This document shows positions 25,905 through 34,702 of a stretch of DNA of 64,000 nucleotides, in pieces. This DNA is from Myxococcus xanthus (GTDB taxonomy: Bacteria > Myxococcota > Myxococcia > Myxococcales > Myxococcaceae). The position numbers were made by a program, and so were the translations under genes. The DNA is taken from NCBI RefSeq assembly GCF_900106535.1, contig NZ_FNOH01000017.1, positions 1 to 64,000 of the forward strand, written 5' to 3'. Below the pieces are notes generated by a model. The model saw only the letters and a program-made list of their open reading frames with translations. It made no database searches and was not told the DNA's origin. Position 1 is the first letter of the stretch; the number at the start of each line of letters is the position of its first letter.

Positions 25905-26579
25905 TCAGAAGTGTCCCATCACCCCGACGAGCCCACCGCCTCGAGTCAGGCCCAGCACCGGAGCAGCCTGGGCTTCCGGCAGCTCGGCGCGCGCTGTCCC
26001 GCGCGAAGGGCTCGGCGATCGCGAAAGCCAGTAGCCCGTGAACGAACCGATGAGAGGAGTGACCAGCATCCCGACGGTGCCAATCCTCGCCACGCGATCG
26101 TGGCGGCTGGTCGTGAGCAAGGCGAATGGAACCGCTCCCAGTGCGGCGCCCAGGAAGGTGGGGCCGAAGTTGCCCCTCCCGTTGAACTTGTCCCCCGTCA
26201 GGTAGATGGCGAGCGACGTTCCGAGCGCGGTCCCCAGGCTCATTGGAATGGCGAACGCGAATGTGTCTCCGCAGCGCGTCAGCGGGCAATCGCTATCCAG
26301 CACTGCGCCGACCAATCCTCCCACCAGCGTGCCAGTGAAGAGCCCAACGCCACCCAGGAGCGTCCCGACGACCAGGTGCCCTCCAAGTGAGTAGTCATCA
26401 TCCGCCGCCACCCCGGAGCCCTGCATCGGCGAGGCTGTGGGCGGCGACTCGGTAGAGGACTGTGACGCCATGTCCACGGGAGGCTCGCGGACTTCCTCCT
26501 TGGAAAGCCCCTGTCCTCGCGCCAGCAACGGCATCCACACCAGCCCCATGACCAGGACGCGCATCAGACGAGCCATCAT
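25905..26579 (-). CDS. secreted, glycine-rich membrane protein of unknown function
   Basis: A 224-residue protein with a signal peptide (RVLVMGLVWMPLLARG), a Ser/Pro-rich linker, then several small-residue-rich hydrophobic segments (LVVGTLLGGVGLFTGTLVGGLVGAVL, split as shown by glycine spacing). Two cysteines in SDCPLTRCGD could form a disulfide. GGAGG lies 7 bases before the ATG at 26579, which decides the start over an upstream in-frame ATG. No family is recognised; an outer-membrane or glycine-zipper-type structure is possible. Confidence 0.65.
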   Translation of the reverse strand: MMARLMRVLVMGLVWMPLLARGQGLSKEEVREPPVDMASQSSTESPPTASPMQGSGVAADDDYSLGGHLVVGTLLGGVGLFTGTLVGGLVGAVLDSDCPLTRCGDTFAFAIPMSLGTALGTSLAIYLTGDKFNGRGNFGPTFLGAALGAVPFALLTTSRHDRVARIGTVGMLVTPLIGSFTGYWLSRSPSPSRGTARAELPEAQAAPVLGLTRGGGLVGVMGHF

Positions 26580-27087
26580 CTCAATACCTCCGCTCAACGA
26601 GGAAACGAAGGACTTCGCTTCACGCACCCTGGGCGGAGGTGGCCTTCATGAAAGGAATGCGGGCACGTCGGAGCAGGCTCCCCCACCGTCCGCCCTGGAC
26701 ACCATGCGATGAGACCATGGTTGCTGTGACGGAGTCGTGACGGCGCCACGCGGCCTCCGGACAGGATGAACGTCACGGTGCTGCACAGTTGGCCGAAGTC
26801 CACGCAGGAGAACCGTCACTCCAGTCATTGACGTCACTGACCAGTCGCCGCATCAGGCGCAGAGGGGGCAGTCGTAGACGCGCGGCGCGATGACCGCGCC
26901 ACAGGAGGGACTCGGCAGGGGCCTTCTCCGAATGTCCGGCTCCTGGCACGCCATGGGTGCGTCCGCACATGGAGAGGCACGAGCGTCGCTCTGGGTGAAA
27001 TCTCGAGACTCCCCAAACAATCCAAGAATCTTGGAAGGGTGAAGCAACTCCACCGGGGAAGTCGCGAGAATGGGTGTAGGAGCTTCC
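26580..27087. other. intergenic region, no secure gene
   Basis: It holds promoters for the two divergent genes. A minus-strand frame ending at 26853 finishes with CGAVIAPRVYDCPLC, a zinc-ribbon-like pattern, but its start overlaps the LysM gene and it lacks a ribosome site. I leave it unannotated. Confidence 0.4.
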
Positions 27088-27738
27088 ATGTCCAACTACC
27101 GCATCCGTCCCAACGATACCCTCTCCGGCCTGGCGGCCCGTTTCGGCACCACGGTGGAGAAGCTGGCCCGTGACAACAACATCACGAACCCCGACCTCAT
27201 CTACGCGGGGAACACGCTGCGCATCGGGCACTCCGGTCGTGACAGCTTCGACGCCGGAGGCGGCCGTCAGGGCGTTCGCGGTGGAGGCCCCTCTGGTGGC
27301 GTGAGCGGTGGAGCGGACGTCGGCGGCCCGACGGGCGCGGGGCCCAGCAACGCGTCTGACGCGATGCGTCGACTGGCGGATGCGGCCCGCTCGGCGGCCA
27401 TGGGCATGGGCGGCTACAACAGCCAGGGCCTGTGCGCCACGGGCGTCAGCCGGGCCATCCGCAATTCCCTGGGCATTGGCGTGTCGGGCAACGGCAACCA
27501 GATTGACAACAACCTCCCGCGCGACAAGTTCAAGCAGGTCAACATGTCGCTGGAGGAGGCGCTGAAGATTCCGGGCCTCGTCCTCACCTGGGAGAGCACC
27601 TCCACGCGCCTGGGCAGCATCTACGGCCACACGGCCGTCACCCTGGGTGATGGTCACTCGTCCGCGAGCGACTTCATCGAGCGCAACACGACCAACAGCG
27701 GGCGCACGGGCTTCAAGGTCTTCATGCCCATCGTGTAG
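27088..27738 (+). CDS. LysM-domain protein with papain/NlpC-like C-terminal half
   Basis: A 216-residue protein. Residues about 3-47 form a LysM domain (YRIRPNDTLSGLAARFGTT, ending NTLRIG) that binds peptidoglycan or chitin. A Gly/Ser-rich linker (residues 50-95) leads to a C-terminal domain containing GYNSQGLCATGVSRAI and YGHTAVTLGDG. These look like the Cys and His of an NlpC/P60 or CHAP-type peptidase, though the match is only by motif. The ATG at 27088 has TAGGAG upstream and six codons of frame before it are ignored. No signal peptide, so export would need another route or it is released by lysis. Confidence 0.75.
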   Translation: MSNYRIRPNDTLSGLAARFGTTVEKLARDNNITNPDLIYAGNTLRIGHSGRDSFDAGGGRQGVRGGGPSGGVSGGADVGGPTGAGPSNASDAMRRLADAARSAAMGMGGYNSQGLCATGVSRAIRNSLGIGVSGNGNQIDNNLPRDKFKQVNMSLEEALKIPGLVLTWESTSTRLGSIYGHTAVTLGDGHSSASDFIERNTTNSGRTGFKVFMPIV

Positions 27739-27764
27739 TGCCTGCTGCGCAGAAGGCATCCCTG

Positions 27765-27798
27765 GAAGCCCCTGGCCCTGTAGAGGGTCGGGGGCTTC
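27765..27798 (+). terminator. imperfect hairpin after LysM gene
   Basis: GAAGCCCC-CCCT and AGGG-GGGGCTTC pair around GTAG, beginning 27 bases after the stop. There is no long T-run. The remaining sequence to 28169 holds nothing I can identify. Confidence 0.5.
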
Positions 27799-28169
27799 GT
27801 CGTTTCCAGCGGAGGGAAAACGCGGGACGTGCGCTGCGTCCCATTCGCAGATGCAGGGCTTGAGGTTCGCCTCGCCTTCGAGCCCCTCGCTGAACCGGCC
27901 CCGGACGACAAAGGGAGCGACACAGCCGGCTTCGACAATCATCGTGGCCCAAAGCCGCTCCATTTCCTGGGAAGACACCGGGAGGAAGCGTGTCGAAGGT
28001 ACCCCAGGGGAAACACGGAGAGCGCCCGGGTGTGTCAGGCCTGAGCGCCACCAGCTCCACCGCTGGGGTCATCGATGAGCGAGTGGATGCGCGCAGATTG
28101 CCCACGAAGAGAATGGCTTTGCTGTTACCCTTCCCTCGCTTCCCCCGCGAGCAAAGGAGTCATTGCACG

Positions 28170-28781
28170 ATGCGATTCTTCAAAATGTCTGTCTATCTTT
28201 GTACCGCTGTTCTCTTCCCTGCCTGCGGCGGAGAGGATGGGGTGACCGGGCAGGACGACGCGCTGGCGCAGCAAGAGTCAGCGGTGTCATCCGTGTCGCT
28301 TGACGGATGCATCTACAGCATCTCCGCGTACCCGCAGCCGAACGTGACGCCGACTGTCTATGACGTCAAGCTCTTCCGCCAGCCCATCCCGACGTGTGTG
28401 TATGGTTACGGCAGCGTGACCCTGGGCACGTCCATCGTCTATGAGCCGACGCGATCCGTGGCGGGGAACGCGCTGGGAATCGCCGCGAGCTACACCAAGA
28501 AGTCGAGCCTCAGCGGCAGCGCGCCCATCACCCTCAGCGTGCACCACGTGGACCCGGCCACACTGACCGTCATCCGGAGCAGCGGCTTGGGCGTCTTCCT
28601 GGGGGCGGGCAACATCGTGTCGGAGAACGTGGCGATTGCCGCGGACGGCACCACGGTAACCGTCTCGGGCTCGAAGACCGGCGTCATCTCGGGAGAGAGC
28701 GGCAGCGGGAGCCACTACACAGCGAGGTATCCGGACTTCTTCACCAGCACCACGCCGCCGACGATCATGGCGTTCCCGTGA
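28170..28781 (+). CDS. lipoprotein of unknown function
   Basis: A 203-residue protein with a type II signal: MRFFKMSVYLCTAVLF then lipobox FPACGG. The mature part is rich in beta-type sequence (Ser, Thr, Val, Tyr) with alternating hydrophobic residues and only two more cysteines, suggesting a beta-sandwich. AAGGAG lies 10 bases before the ATG; the frame upstream of it is not coding. No family is recognised. Confidence 0.7.
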   Translation: MRFFKMSVYLCTAVLFPACGGEDGVTGQDDALAQQESAVSSVSLDGCIYSISAYPQPNVTPTVYDVKLFRQPIPTCVYGYGSVTLGTSIVYEPTRSVAGNALGIAASYTKKSSLSGSAPITLSVHHVDPATLTVIRSSGLGVFLGAGNIVSENVAIAADGTTVTVSGSKTGVISGESGSGSHYTARYPDFFTSTTPPTIMAFP

Positions 28782-28817
28782 GACCTCGCCTCGCACCTCG
28801 GGCCACGTGAGGTTTGG

Positions 28818-28849
28818 GGCGGGAGAAACCTCGTTCGAGGACTCCCGCC
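28818..28849. terminator. two-step hairpin between convergent genes
   Basis: GGCGGGAG and CTCCCGCC form the outer stem, and CCTCG with CGAGG form an inner stem. It lies between the convergent lipoprotein genes and suits bidirectional termination. Confidence 0.6.
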
Positions 28850-28942
28850 TCAAGGCTCGGCCTGCTCCAGACAAGGGCATCGTGCGAGGCTCCGGTGTCT
28901 CACCCTCGACGCCTTGGCCGCTTCAGGAGCAGGCCCGGGCCC

Positions 28943-30262
28943 TCAATTCCAGAGCTCCCGCGAGAGCAGGTCCACCATCGCGACGGCGACCTCCGGTTCG
29001 GGCAGCCCCAGCGCCCGCAGGAGCGCCGCATCGGTCGGCGCGGAGACCTCCTCACGCAGCGCCGCCACCGCCCGCTGACGTGCAGCGCGCACCGCCTCTT
29101 GCTCGGCGGACGGCAGTCGCTCTACCGCCCAACGGTCGATGGCCCAGGACAGGTCCGCGTGCCGGGTCTCGTCCTCGGCGATACGGACCATCGCCTCGCG
29201 CACCTCGTCGTCCTCCGCGTGCAGGGCCTGATGGTGAGCCAGCAGCGCGCCGTACGTCTCGCGCACGCAGCCCTCCACCGCGTTGTCCAGCGCCACCTCG
29301 TTCAGCGGCCTGGGCGGGAGCGGCGCCACCACCGCGCGCGCAGGCGTCGCGCCATGACGACGCGCCAGTCGTCCACACACCTCCGTGTGAGCCACCTCAT
29401 CGAGTGCGCTGCGCAGCGCCGCCTGCTGAAGCTCGACCGCCGCGCCATGGAGCGCCAGTTCGTCCCGCAGCCTCAAGAAGGCCGTGATGGAGGCCTCCTC
29501 CAGGTGGGCAATGAGCGCGAAGTGCTGCCCCAGCTCATCCGCGCATGCAATCGAGCCATCCGAGCGGAGTCCCGCGGGCCTGCGCCCCACGGTGCACCCC
29601 TTCGTGCCCCGCTCCAGGATGCGGGTCTGCTTCACGTGCACCTCGCCCGAGGGTGTCACCTCCAGCAGATACTGCGTCAGGTTGGAGCCCTCTCCACACG
29701 CAAACCCCTTCGAGGCGACGACGTTGAAGGTCCCGTCCGCGTTGGCCTTCACCGCGCCTTTCTCCAACTCGGTGCAGCTCAGGTCGTAGCCCCCCGCGAA
29801 GACCTGGAGCAGCGCCTCCTGAGAGGTGTCGATGTCGCCCAGGAAGGCCTGGAGCGCCTCTTGAGAGGTGTGGGCCTCCACCGCATCCCCTCGCGTCGTC
29901 ACGAGGTAGAACGCGTAGCAGTCCGGATCGCAGCGGGAGCGAAACCCCTCCTCGGAGGAGAGGGCCTCGAGCTCCGCGTTACACGCCACCGGCTGCGTGG
30001 CGGTCTCGCACGGCGTCCCCGAGGAGACGAGGGTCTGCTGCCGGGGCGTGGTGTACAGGTCGGCGATGAGCTTCATCGCGACGAAGTCCGTCTGTGTCGC
30101 GGGAGACAGCCCTCGGACCGACAGTCTTCCATTATCGCAGGTGGGGGAAGTGTAGCCTTCCAGGGAGATATCCCCACTGCCACAACCGGTGAGCAGCAGC
30201 GGGGACGCCAGTGATGCACTCAGCGCTCGAGCGAAGAGCCGACGCAGTTGATCCGAGTTCAA
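28943..30262 (-). CDS. lipoprotein with C-terminal ferritin-like domain
   Basis: A 439-residue protein with a lipobox in SPLLLTGCGSG. Residues about 30-240 form a cysteine-containing domain of unknown type. Residues about 245-420 are helical and contain the ferritin-like metal pattern: HLEEAS, ALDEVAHTEVCG and ARIAEDETRHADLSWAID in the order E...ExxH...ExxH-like. This would hold a di-iron site on the outside of the cell, an unusual place for one. The 354-residue protein at 55975-57039 shares the HASVPAF/EDEGRHADLAW version of the same domain. Confidence 0.75.
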   Translation of the reverse strand: MNSDQLRRLFARALSASLASPLLLTGCGSGDISLEGYTSPTCDNGRLSVRGLSPATQTDFVAMKLIADLYTTPRQQTLVSSGTPCETATQPVACNAELEALSSEEGFRSRCDPDCYAFYLVTTRGDAVEAHTSQEALQAFLGDIDTSQEALLQVFAGGYDLSCTELEKGAVKANADGTFNVVASKGFACGEGSNLTQYLLEVTPSGEVHVKQTRILERGTKGCTVGRRPAGLRSDGSIACADELGQHFALIAHLEEASITAFLRLRDELALHGAAVELQQAALRSALDEVAHTEVCGRLARRHGATPARAVVAPLPPRPLNEVALDNAVEGCVRETYGALLAHHQALHAEDDEVREAMVRIAEDETRHADLSWAIDRWAVERLPSAEQEAVRAARQRAVAALREEVSAPTDAALLRALGLPEPEVAVAMVDLLSRELWN

Positions 30263-30656
30263 GTAGCACTCCTCTTTAGGAACGACCTCGCCCTCGATAG
30301 CAATGACGGTGCCAGGAGCGCTTCATTCGAGGAACCCGGGGTCGCCGGCTGAAATATTTCGGTGTTTTCCATGAGCGTACTCAAAAACCTGATGCACTGG
30401 GTGTCCCAGTTTGCCCAGGTCGCGCGGTAGCGGCGTCCAAGCGGGCTCAACATGACGCCACCCTCGCGCTGGCATGGCGCCTCCGCGGGAGGCGGCCCAC
30501 CTCAGGTGCTCGCACCGGCTGGCAGTACGCCGCCTCGCTCGCCTTTCGCATGCTCCGTGTAATGCCCGGGCGGGACGAGACCTGATGACTGCATAGCGCG
30601 AGCGTTCGAGTCCGAAACCGTGGGCTCGAGCGCTTCCCACAGCAGGAGATCCATCC
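30263..30656. other. intergenic region, nothing recognised
   Basis: It lies between divergently oriented genes and must contain both promoters. A short minus-strand frame (30259-30453) encodes GRRYRATWANWDTQCIRFL but has no family likeness. No repeat or RNA gene was seen. Confidence 0.45.
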
Positions 30657-31265
30657 TTGTCCCGTATCGAGTCACTCCTCCGTCTCGCCGCCCGTGCCGA
30701 CCGCATCGGAATGAACGTCCTTCGCGCCGGCCTGATCGTCGTCCTCGTCTGGATTGGCTCGCTCAAGGTCGCCGAATACGAAGCCGACGGCATCGTCCCG
30801 TTCGTGGCCAACAGCCCGGTCATGAGCTTCGTCTATGCGTACGACGCCCCCGAATACCGGCAGCATATGAATGCCGAAGGCGCGCTCGTTCCCGCCAACC
30901 GCGCATGGCACGAGGCGAACGGGACCTATGGGTTCTCCTACCTGCTCGGCGGCGTGATCGTGCTATTCGGCCTGCTCATCGCCGCCCATTGGTGGCGCCC
31001 GGAGCTCGGCGCGATTGGCAGCGCCCTCGTGATCGGCATGTCGGTAGTAACGCTCTCTTTTCTCGTCACCACACCTGAGAGCTGGGTGCCGGCGCTCGGC
31101 GACGCCCACCACGGCTTTCCGTGGCTGAGCGGCCGCGGGCGGCTGGTGGTCAAGGATGCAATCATGATTGGCGCCGCCATCGTCACCATGGCCGATTCCG
31201 CGCGGGTCTGGCTGGCGCAGCGCAAGCCGCAGCCGGCCGAGCAGTTCCACCGCGCCGCCGCCTGA
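30657..31265 (+). CDS. DUF417 family inner membrane protein (YkgB/RclC-like)
   Basis: A 202-residue protein with four membrane segments: VLRAGLIVVLVWIGSLKVAEYEADGI, the SYLLGGVIVLFGLLI stretch, a VVTLSFLVTTPESW segment and a C-terminal one. The pattern GSLKVAEYEADGIVPFVANSP is the DUF417 hallmark. In E. coli RclC (YkgB) belongs to the reactive-chlorine-resistance operon. It starts with TTG at 30657 after CAGGAG. It is convergent with the ECF sigma gene, only 5 bases apart. Confidence 0.88.
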   Translation: MSRIESLLRLAARADRIGMNVLRAGLIVVLVWIGSLKVAEYEADGIVPFVANSPVMSFVYAYDAPEYRQHMNAEGALVPANRAWHEANGTYGFSYLLGGVIVLFGLLIAAHWWRPELGAIGSALVIGMSVVTLSFLVTTPESWVPALGDAHHGFPWLSGRGRLVVKDAIMIGAAIVTMADSARVWLAQRKPQPAEQFHRAAA

Positions 31266-31270
31266 GAGCG

Positions 31271-31801
31271 CTACTCCTCCATGCACGCGCGGAGTTCACG
31301 CTTCGCGCGATGCAAGAGCACCGCGACGTTGCCAGGTGTGGTGCCAAGGAGATCCGCCACACGGACACCCGGCTGATCCTCGAGGAGGCGCAGCGTCACC
31401 ACCTGGCGCTGCACTGCGGCGAGCTTCTCCACGCATTGGAAGGCGAGCACATGCGCCTCGGCATGCGCGATGAGCGAATCGACGCTCTCCCGATCGTCGG
31501 CCAGGCTCTCGACCACTTCGCTGTCGCTGAGATGCGGCCGCGCGAGTTCGTGGCGCCGCCTCCTGTTCCGCGAGTGGTTGCGCACGAGGATCGCAAGGAG
31601 GTTGCGGCTGTCGTCCTCCTCGTACGCGAGCTTCCGCGCGTGGGGCAGGCCGAGGAAGGTCGCGAAGGCGTCCTGGACCGCGTCGAGCGCGTCGTCGGCG
31701 AGCAGGCCCTCGTTTCGAGCCACCGCCGCGAGCGCGCCGCGATGGTCGCGCACCAGGCTGGTGACCCAGGAAAAGAACCCCTTCTCGTCGTTGCGCTCCA
31801 T
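31271..31801 (-). CDS. ECF sigma factor-like protein (sigma-70 family)
   Basis: A 176-residue protein with sigma-2-like VARNEGLLADDALDAVQDAF and a region with LLAILVRNHSRNRRRRHE. Its sigma-4-like C-terminus is QRQVVTLRLLEDQPGVRVADLLGTTPGNVAVLLHRAKREL, cited here in two overlapping halves of the helix-turn-helix. The start MERNDEKG has AAGGAG 6 bases before it. No anti-sigma gene is adjacent; regulation may be by the C-terminus or by transcription. Codon use (many TCG, GAG, CTC runs) is like the sdh island. Confidence 0.8.
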   Translation of the reverse strand: MERNDEKGFFSWVTSLVRDHRGALAAVARNEGLLADDALDAVQDAFATFLGLPHARKLAYEEDDSRNLLAILVRNHSRNRRRRHELARPHLSDSEVVESLADDRESVDSLIAHAEAHVLAFQCVEKLAAVQRQVVTLRLLEDQPGVRVADLLGTTPGNVAVLLHRAKRELRACMEE

Positions 31802-32010
31802 CTCCAGCTCCTTCCAGCGGCAGATCCGGCAAGCAACCGTCGCCCCCCGGCGAAGCTTCCTGCACGCCTTTCGTTGCGTCGAAAGGGCGCAACGTAGCCG
31901 ATGCGCCGATGCGCATTCCACCCAACTTCCTGACGGCGACTACTTCCGCGGCTGCGCCGACAAGGCCGCGTGCAACCGCAACCGCGCCGAGGCAGACGCC
32001 ACGCACAGGG

Positions 32011-32445
32011 AGCATCGCCTGTGGCTACTTCGTCTCCACGGTGCTGCGGGACGCCGGCTTCCGTGTCGAGCGCACGCAAATGGCCCAGCAGCGCGCCGAG
32101 TACATCGTGAAGGCGCTGGCACCTCCGAAGAAAATCTGGAGGTTTCGCAACCGCCCCGTGTCCGGGGTCCTCGACAGTGTGAGGCGCGCCGGCGAGGGGC
32201 TCTACGTCGTCGGGCTCGACTACCACGTCGGGTTCCTCTGGAACGACAGCGCGCGGGTGTGGATGTGTCACGCGTCCTACCTGCGCGAAGCCACGGTCGT
32301 CTGCGAGGACGCGCTCACCTCCCCCGCGATGGTGTCGCGCTACCACGTCGTCGGGAAGTTGCTTGAGAACCGGATGATGGACGCCTGGCTGGAAGGACAG
32401 GTGCTCCCCGTCTTCATCCCGTCGGGGCAGGAGCCGACCGACTGA
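32011..32445 (+). pseudogene. 5'-truncated NlpC/P60-like or amidase-type domain
   Basis: The recognisable protein begins abruptly at SIACGYFVSTVLRDAGF, which looks like the catalytic-Cys helix of a papain-fold peptidase, and later gives YHVGFLWND with the likely catalytic His. The N-terminal part of such a protein and its start are absent; the 34 codons of open frame before 32011 are low complexity. The truncation lies just upstream of the divergent ECF gene, so that DUF417/ECF pair may have been inserted here. Confidence 0.55.
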
Positions 32446-32665
32446 GCTTCGGGTGGTGAAAGAGAGACTCTGGCTCACGATTACGCCGATGTCCGCCCCG
32501 ATGCTCCGACCGAGGGGCGCGATTTTCCGCGCGCTGCGAGGTGCCTCGAGCCACGCAGAGCTGTCGATTGCCTTCAGCGGGCAAACCGCCCTCCCCCGCC
32601 GACGCGCACCTCCGCGCCGAGGCGCATGAGGCCGCGGCGCGGAGGCAGTCGTCACAGCGAAGCTG

Positions 32666-34114
32666 CTACGGCATGGGCCGCGAGCTCGCCGACGGCGCGG
32701 ACGGAACCGCGGGCCAGCCATTGGGCCACGTGATTGCATCCACGAGCATCACCCGCGCCGTGTGGGCGCTGTTCCACGCGTGGTAGACCATGTACATGTC
32801 ACCGCGCGGTCCGGTGACGACGGAGTTGTGTCCCGGCCCCACCCAGCCACCACCCGTCTTGAGAATCGGCGAGCCCAGCTTGGTGTACGGGCCCAGCGGG
32901 CTCGTCGCCCGCGCGACGCCCACGGCGTAGGTGCTGTTGTAGTACGCGTTACCGCTATAGAAGAGGTAGTAGTAGCCGCCCCGAGCGACGACCCACGGCG
33001 CCTCGACGACTCCGCCCTCCCACGAGAGGTTGTTGCTGATGAGCGTCTGGCGCGAGCCCACCAGCGACAGGCCATCCGCTGACAGCGCCTGCCCGTAGAT
33101 GGGCGTCGGCCGCCCCACCGCATTGCCGTCCGCCTTCCACACCAGGTAGGGCGCCCCGGTGGTGCTCGTGAAGAAGGTGGCGTCAATCATCCCCATCGCG
33201 GTGTCATGCACGAGCGGCCGGCCGATGTCCGTGAAGGGCCCGAGCGCGCTCGCCGACGTCGCCGCGCCGATGGACAGCTTCCCGTTCGAGTGCCGCGCGG
33301 TGAAGTAAGCGATGTAGCGCGTCCCCACCTTGTGGATTTCCGGCGCCCAGAAGTCTCCCGTCGCCCAGGTGGGCTTCGACGCCGACGGGAAGATGGAGCC
33401 CGCGCTCGTCCACGTCACCAGGTCCGTCGACGTGCGCAGGGAGAACGCATTCGCCGCGCCGCCAGACGTGCACGCGGCGACGTACCGCGTCCCATCATAG
33501 ATGACGCCCGGGTCCGCGCAATCCACGGGGACCACCGGGTTCCGGTACAGGCCGCCGCACCCCGTGTAGCGGAAGGACATGCCGCACGCGCCCGTGCCGC
33601 TGAAGTACGGCCGCCACCCGTTGGAGAGCACCGCGTACGAGTTGCTGCCCTCGTTCGTGCAGGCCCGGTCCCAGAACACGCGCCCACTCACGTCGTCGTA
33701 CTGCGATGGGTGTCCCGACGGGTGCAGCCACGACGCGGCATAGGTGACGCGCGTCGAGCACGCGGTGGCCCCGGCACAGTCCGTGTCGAGCGCCATGACA
33801 CACGCGTTGTTGCCGGTGAAGTACGGCCGCCAGCCGTTCGAGAGCACCGCATACGAGTTGCTGCCCTCGTTGATGCAGGTGCCATCCCACGTCACCAAAC
33901 CACTCGCGATGTCGTACTGCGCGGTGTGCCCCGAGGGGCGAATCCACCTCTCGCCGTAGGTGATGCGAGTGCTGCACGCGAGCGACGCGCCAGCGGTGCC
34001 TGCCGGAGCCTCCTCCGCGAGCGGTGTGTCGTTGCGCTCGTCGCCACAACCGGATGCAAAGGCAGAGACGGCGCACACCACCGTGAGCGCCAGGATGCGA
34101 GGGAACTTCCTCAT
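32666..34114 (-). CDS. glycoside hydrolase family 43 lipoprotein with tandem N-terminal repeat
   Basis: A 482-residue protein with a lipoprotein signal (ALTVVCAVSAFASGC). Residues about 40-100 and 103-165 are two copies of a domain with THYG-like TRITYGERW / TRVTYAASW, the HPSGH-type motif and identical NEGSNSYAVLSNGWRPYF. From about 180 a GH43 five-blade propeller follows. DPGVIYDG carries the base Asp, GMIDATFF the second Asp, and EGGVVEAPWVV the acid Glu. It would cleave arabinose- or xylose-containing polysaccharides outside the cell. GGAGG precedes the ATG at 34114. Confidence 0.88.
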   Translation of the reverse strand: MRKFPRILALTVVCAVSAFASGCGDERNDTPLAEEAPAGTAGASLACSTRITYGERWIRPSGHTAQYDIASGLVTWDGTCINEGSNSYAVLSNGWRPYFTGNNACVMALDTDCAGATACSTRVTYAASWLHPSGHPSQYDDVSGRVFWDRACTNEGSNSYAVLSNGWRPYFSGTGACGMSFRYTGCGGLYRNPVVPVDCADPGVIYDGTRYVAACTSGGAANAFSLRTSTDLVTWTSAGSIFPSASKPTWATGDFWAPEIHKVGTRYIAYFTARHSNGKLSIGAATSASALGPFTDIGRPLVHDTAMGMIDATFFTSTTGAPYLVWKADGNAVGRPTPIYGQALSADGLSLVGSRQTLISNNLSWEGGVVEAPWVVARGGYYYLFYSGNAYYNSTYAVGVARATSPLGPYTKLGSPILKTGGGWVGPGHNSVVTGPRGDMYMVYHAWNSAHTARVMLVDAITWPNGWPAVPSAPSASSRPMP

Positions 34115-34284
34115 GGAACCACCTCCAGATGGAGGGGCACGAGTTAACACGAAATACCAGCAAAACAAGAAATACAAACCCTCTGCACCCTGCCCCATGT
34201 CCTTCAGTCGACCAGAGACAACATCACTTGAACCTCCACCCGCATGAGCACCGGGACACGCACGCCTGGCGCGCTACCTATTCA

Positions 34285-34640
34285 ATGGGGCCGCCGGAGC
34301 CGCCCTCGGACGAGCGGCCGAAGCGCCGCATGCACGACGATGCCCCCCAACACGGACGCCAGCCGAAAGCCCCAATCCCCGGCGCGGTCTAGAAAGCCCA
34401 GCAGCGGGGATCGCGTAGATGGCGGGGATGGACGGCGTCGCGAGCGGGTGCGCGACCACGGCCCAGCCCGTGTAGGCCGGCAGGCGCCACTCGAGCGGGA
34501 ACTCCGTCCGGTGCGTCGGCTGCATCACGCCCGCTAGCGGCAGGGGCGTGACACCATCCGCGGTGAAGTCGAAGGCCCCCACCTCCACCGCGCGGCCCAC
34601 GGCGGCTGACCTGGAAGCCGCATTCGGCATCCCCCCGAAC
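34285..34640 (-). pseudogene. frameshifted membrane-protein C-terminus
   Basis: On the minus strand, protein-like sequence reads VEVGAFDFTADGVTPLPLAG, then LPAYTGWAVVAHPLATPSIPAIYAIP. At about 34,390 the meaning shifts to another frame, giving DWGFRLASVLGGIVVHAALR and then RLRRPH with a stop. The two frames joined would be a membrane C-terminus. No N-terminus is present next to it. Family unknown. Confidence 0.4.
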
Positions 34641-34702
34641 ATCTGTTCGACCTGGGCTGGAGCGCGCAACACGTCATCCGCACCGTCTATGATTGTCCGG
34701 AC

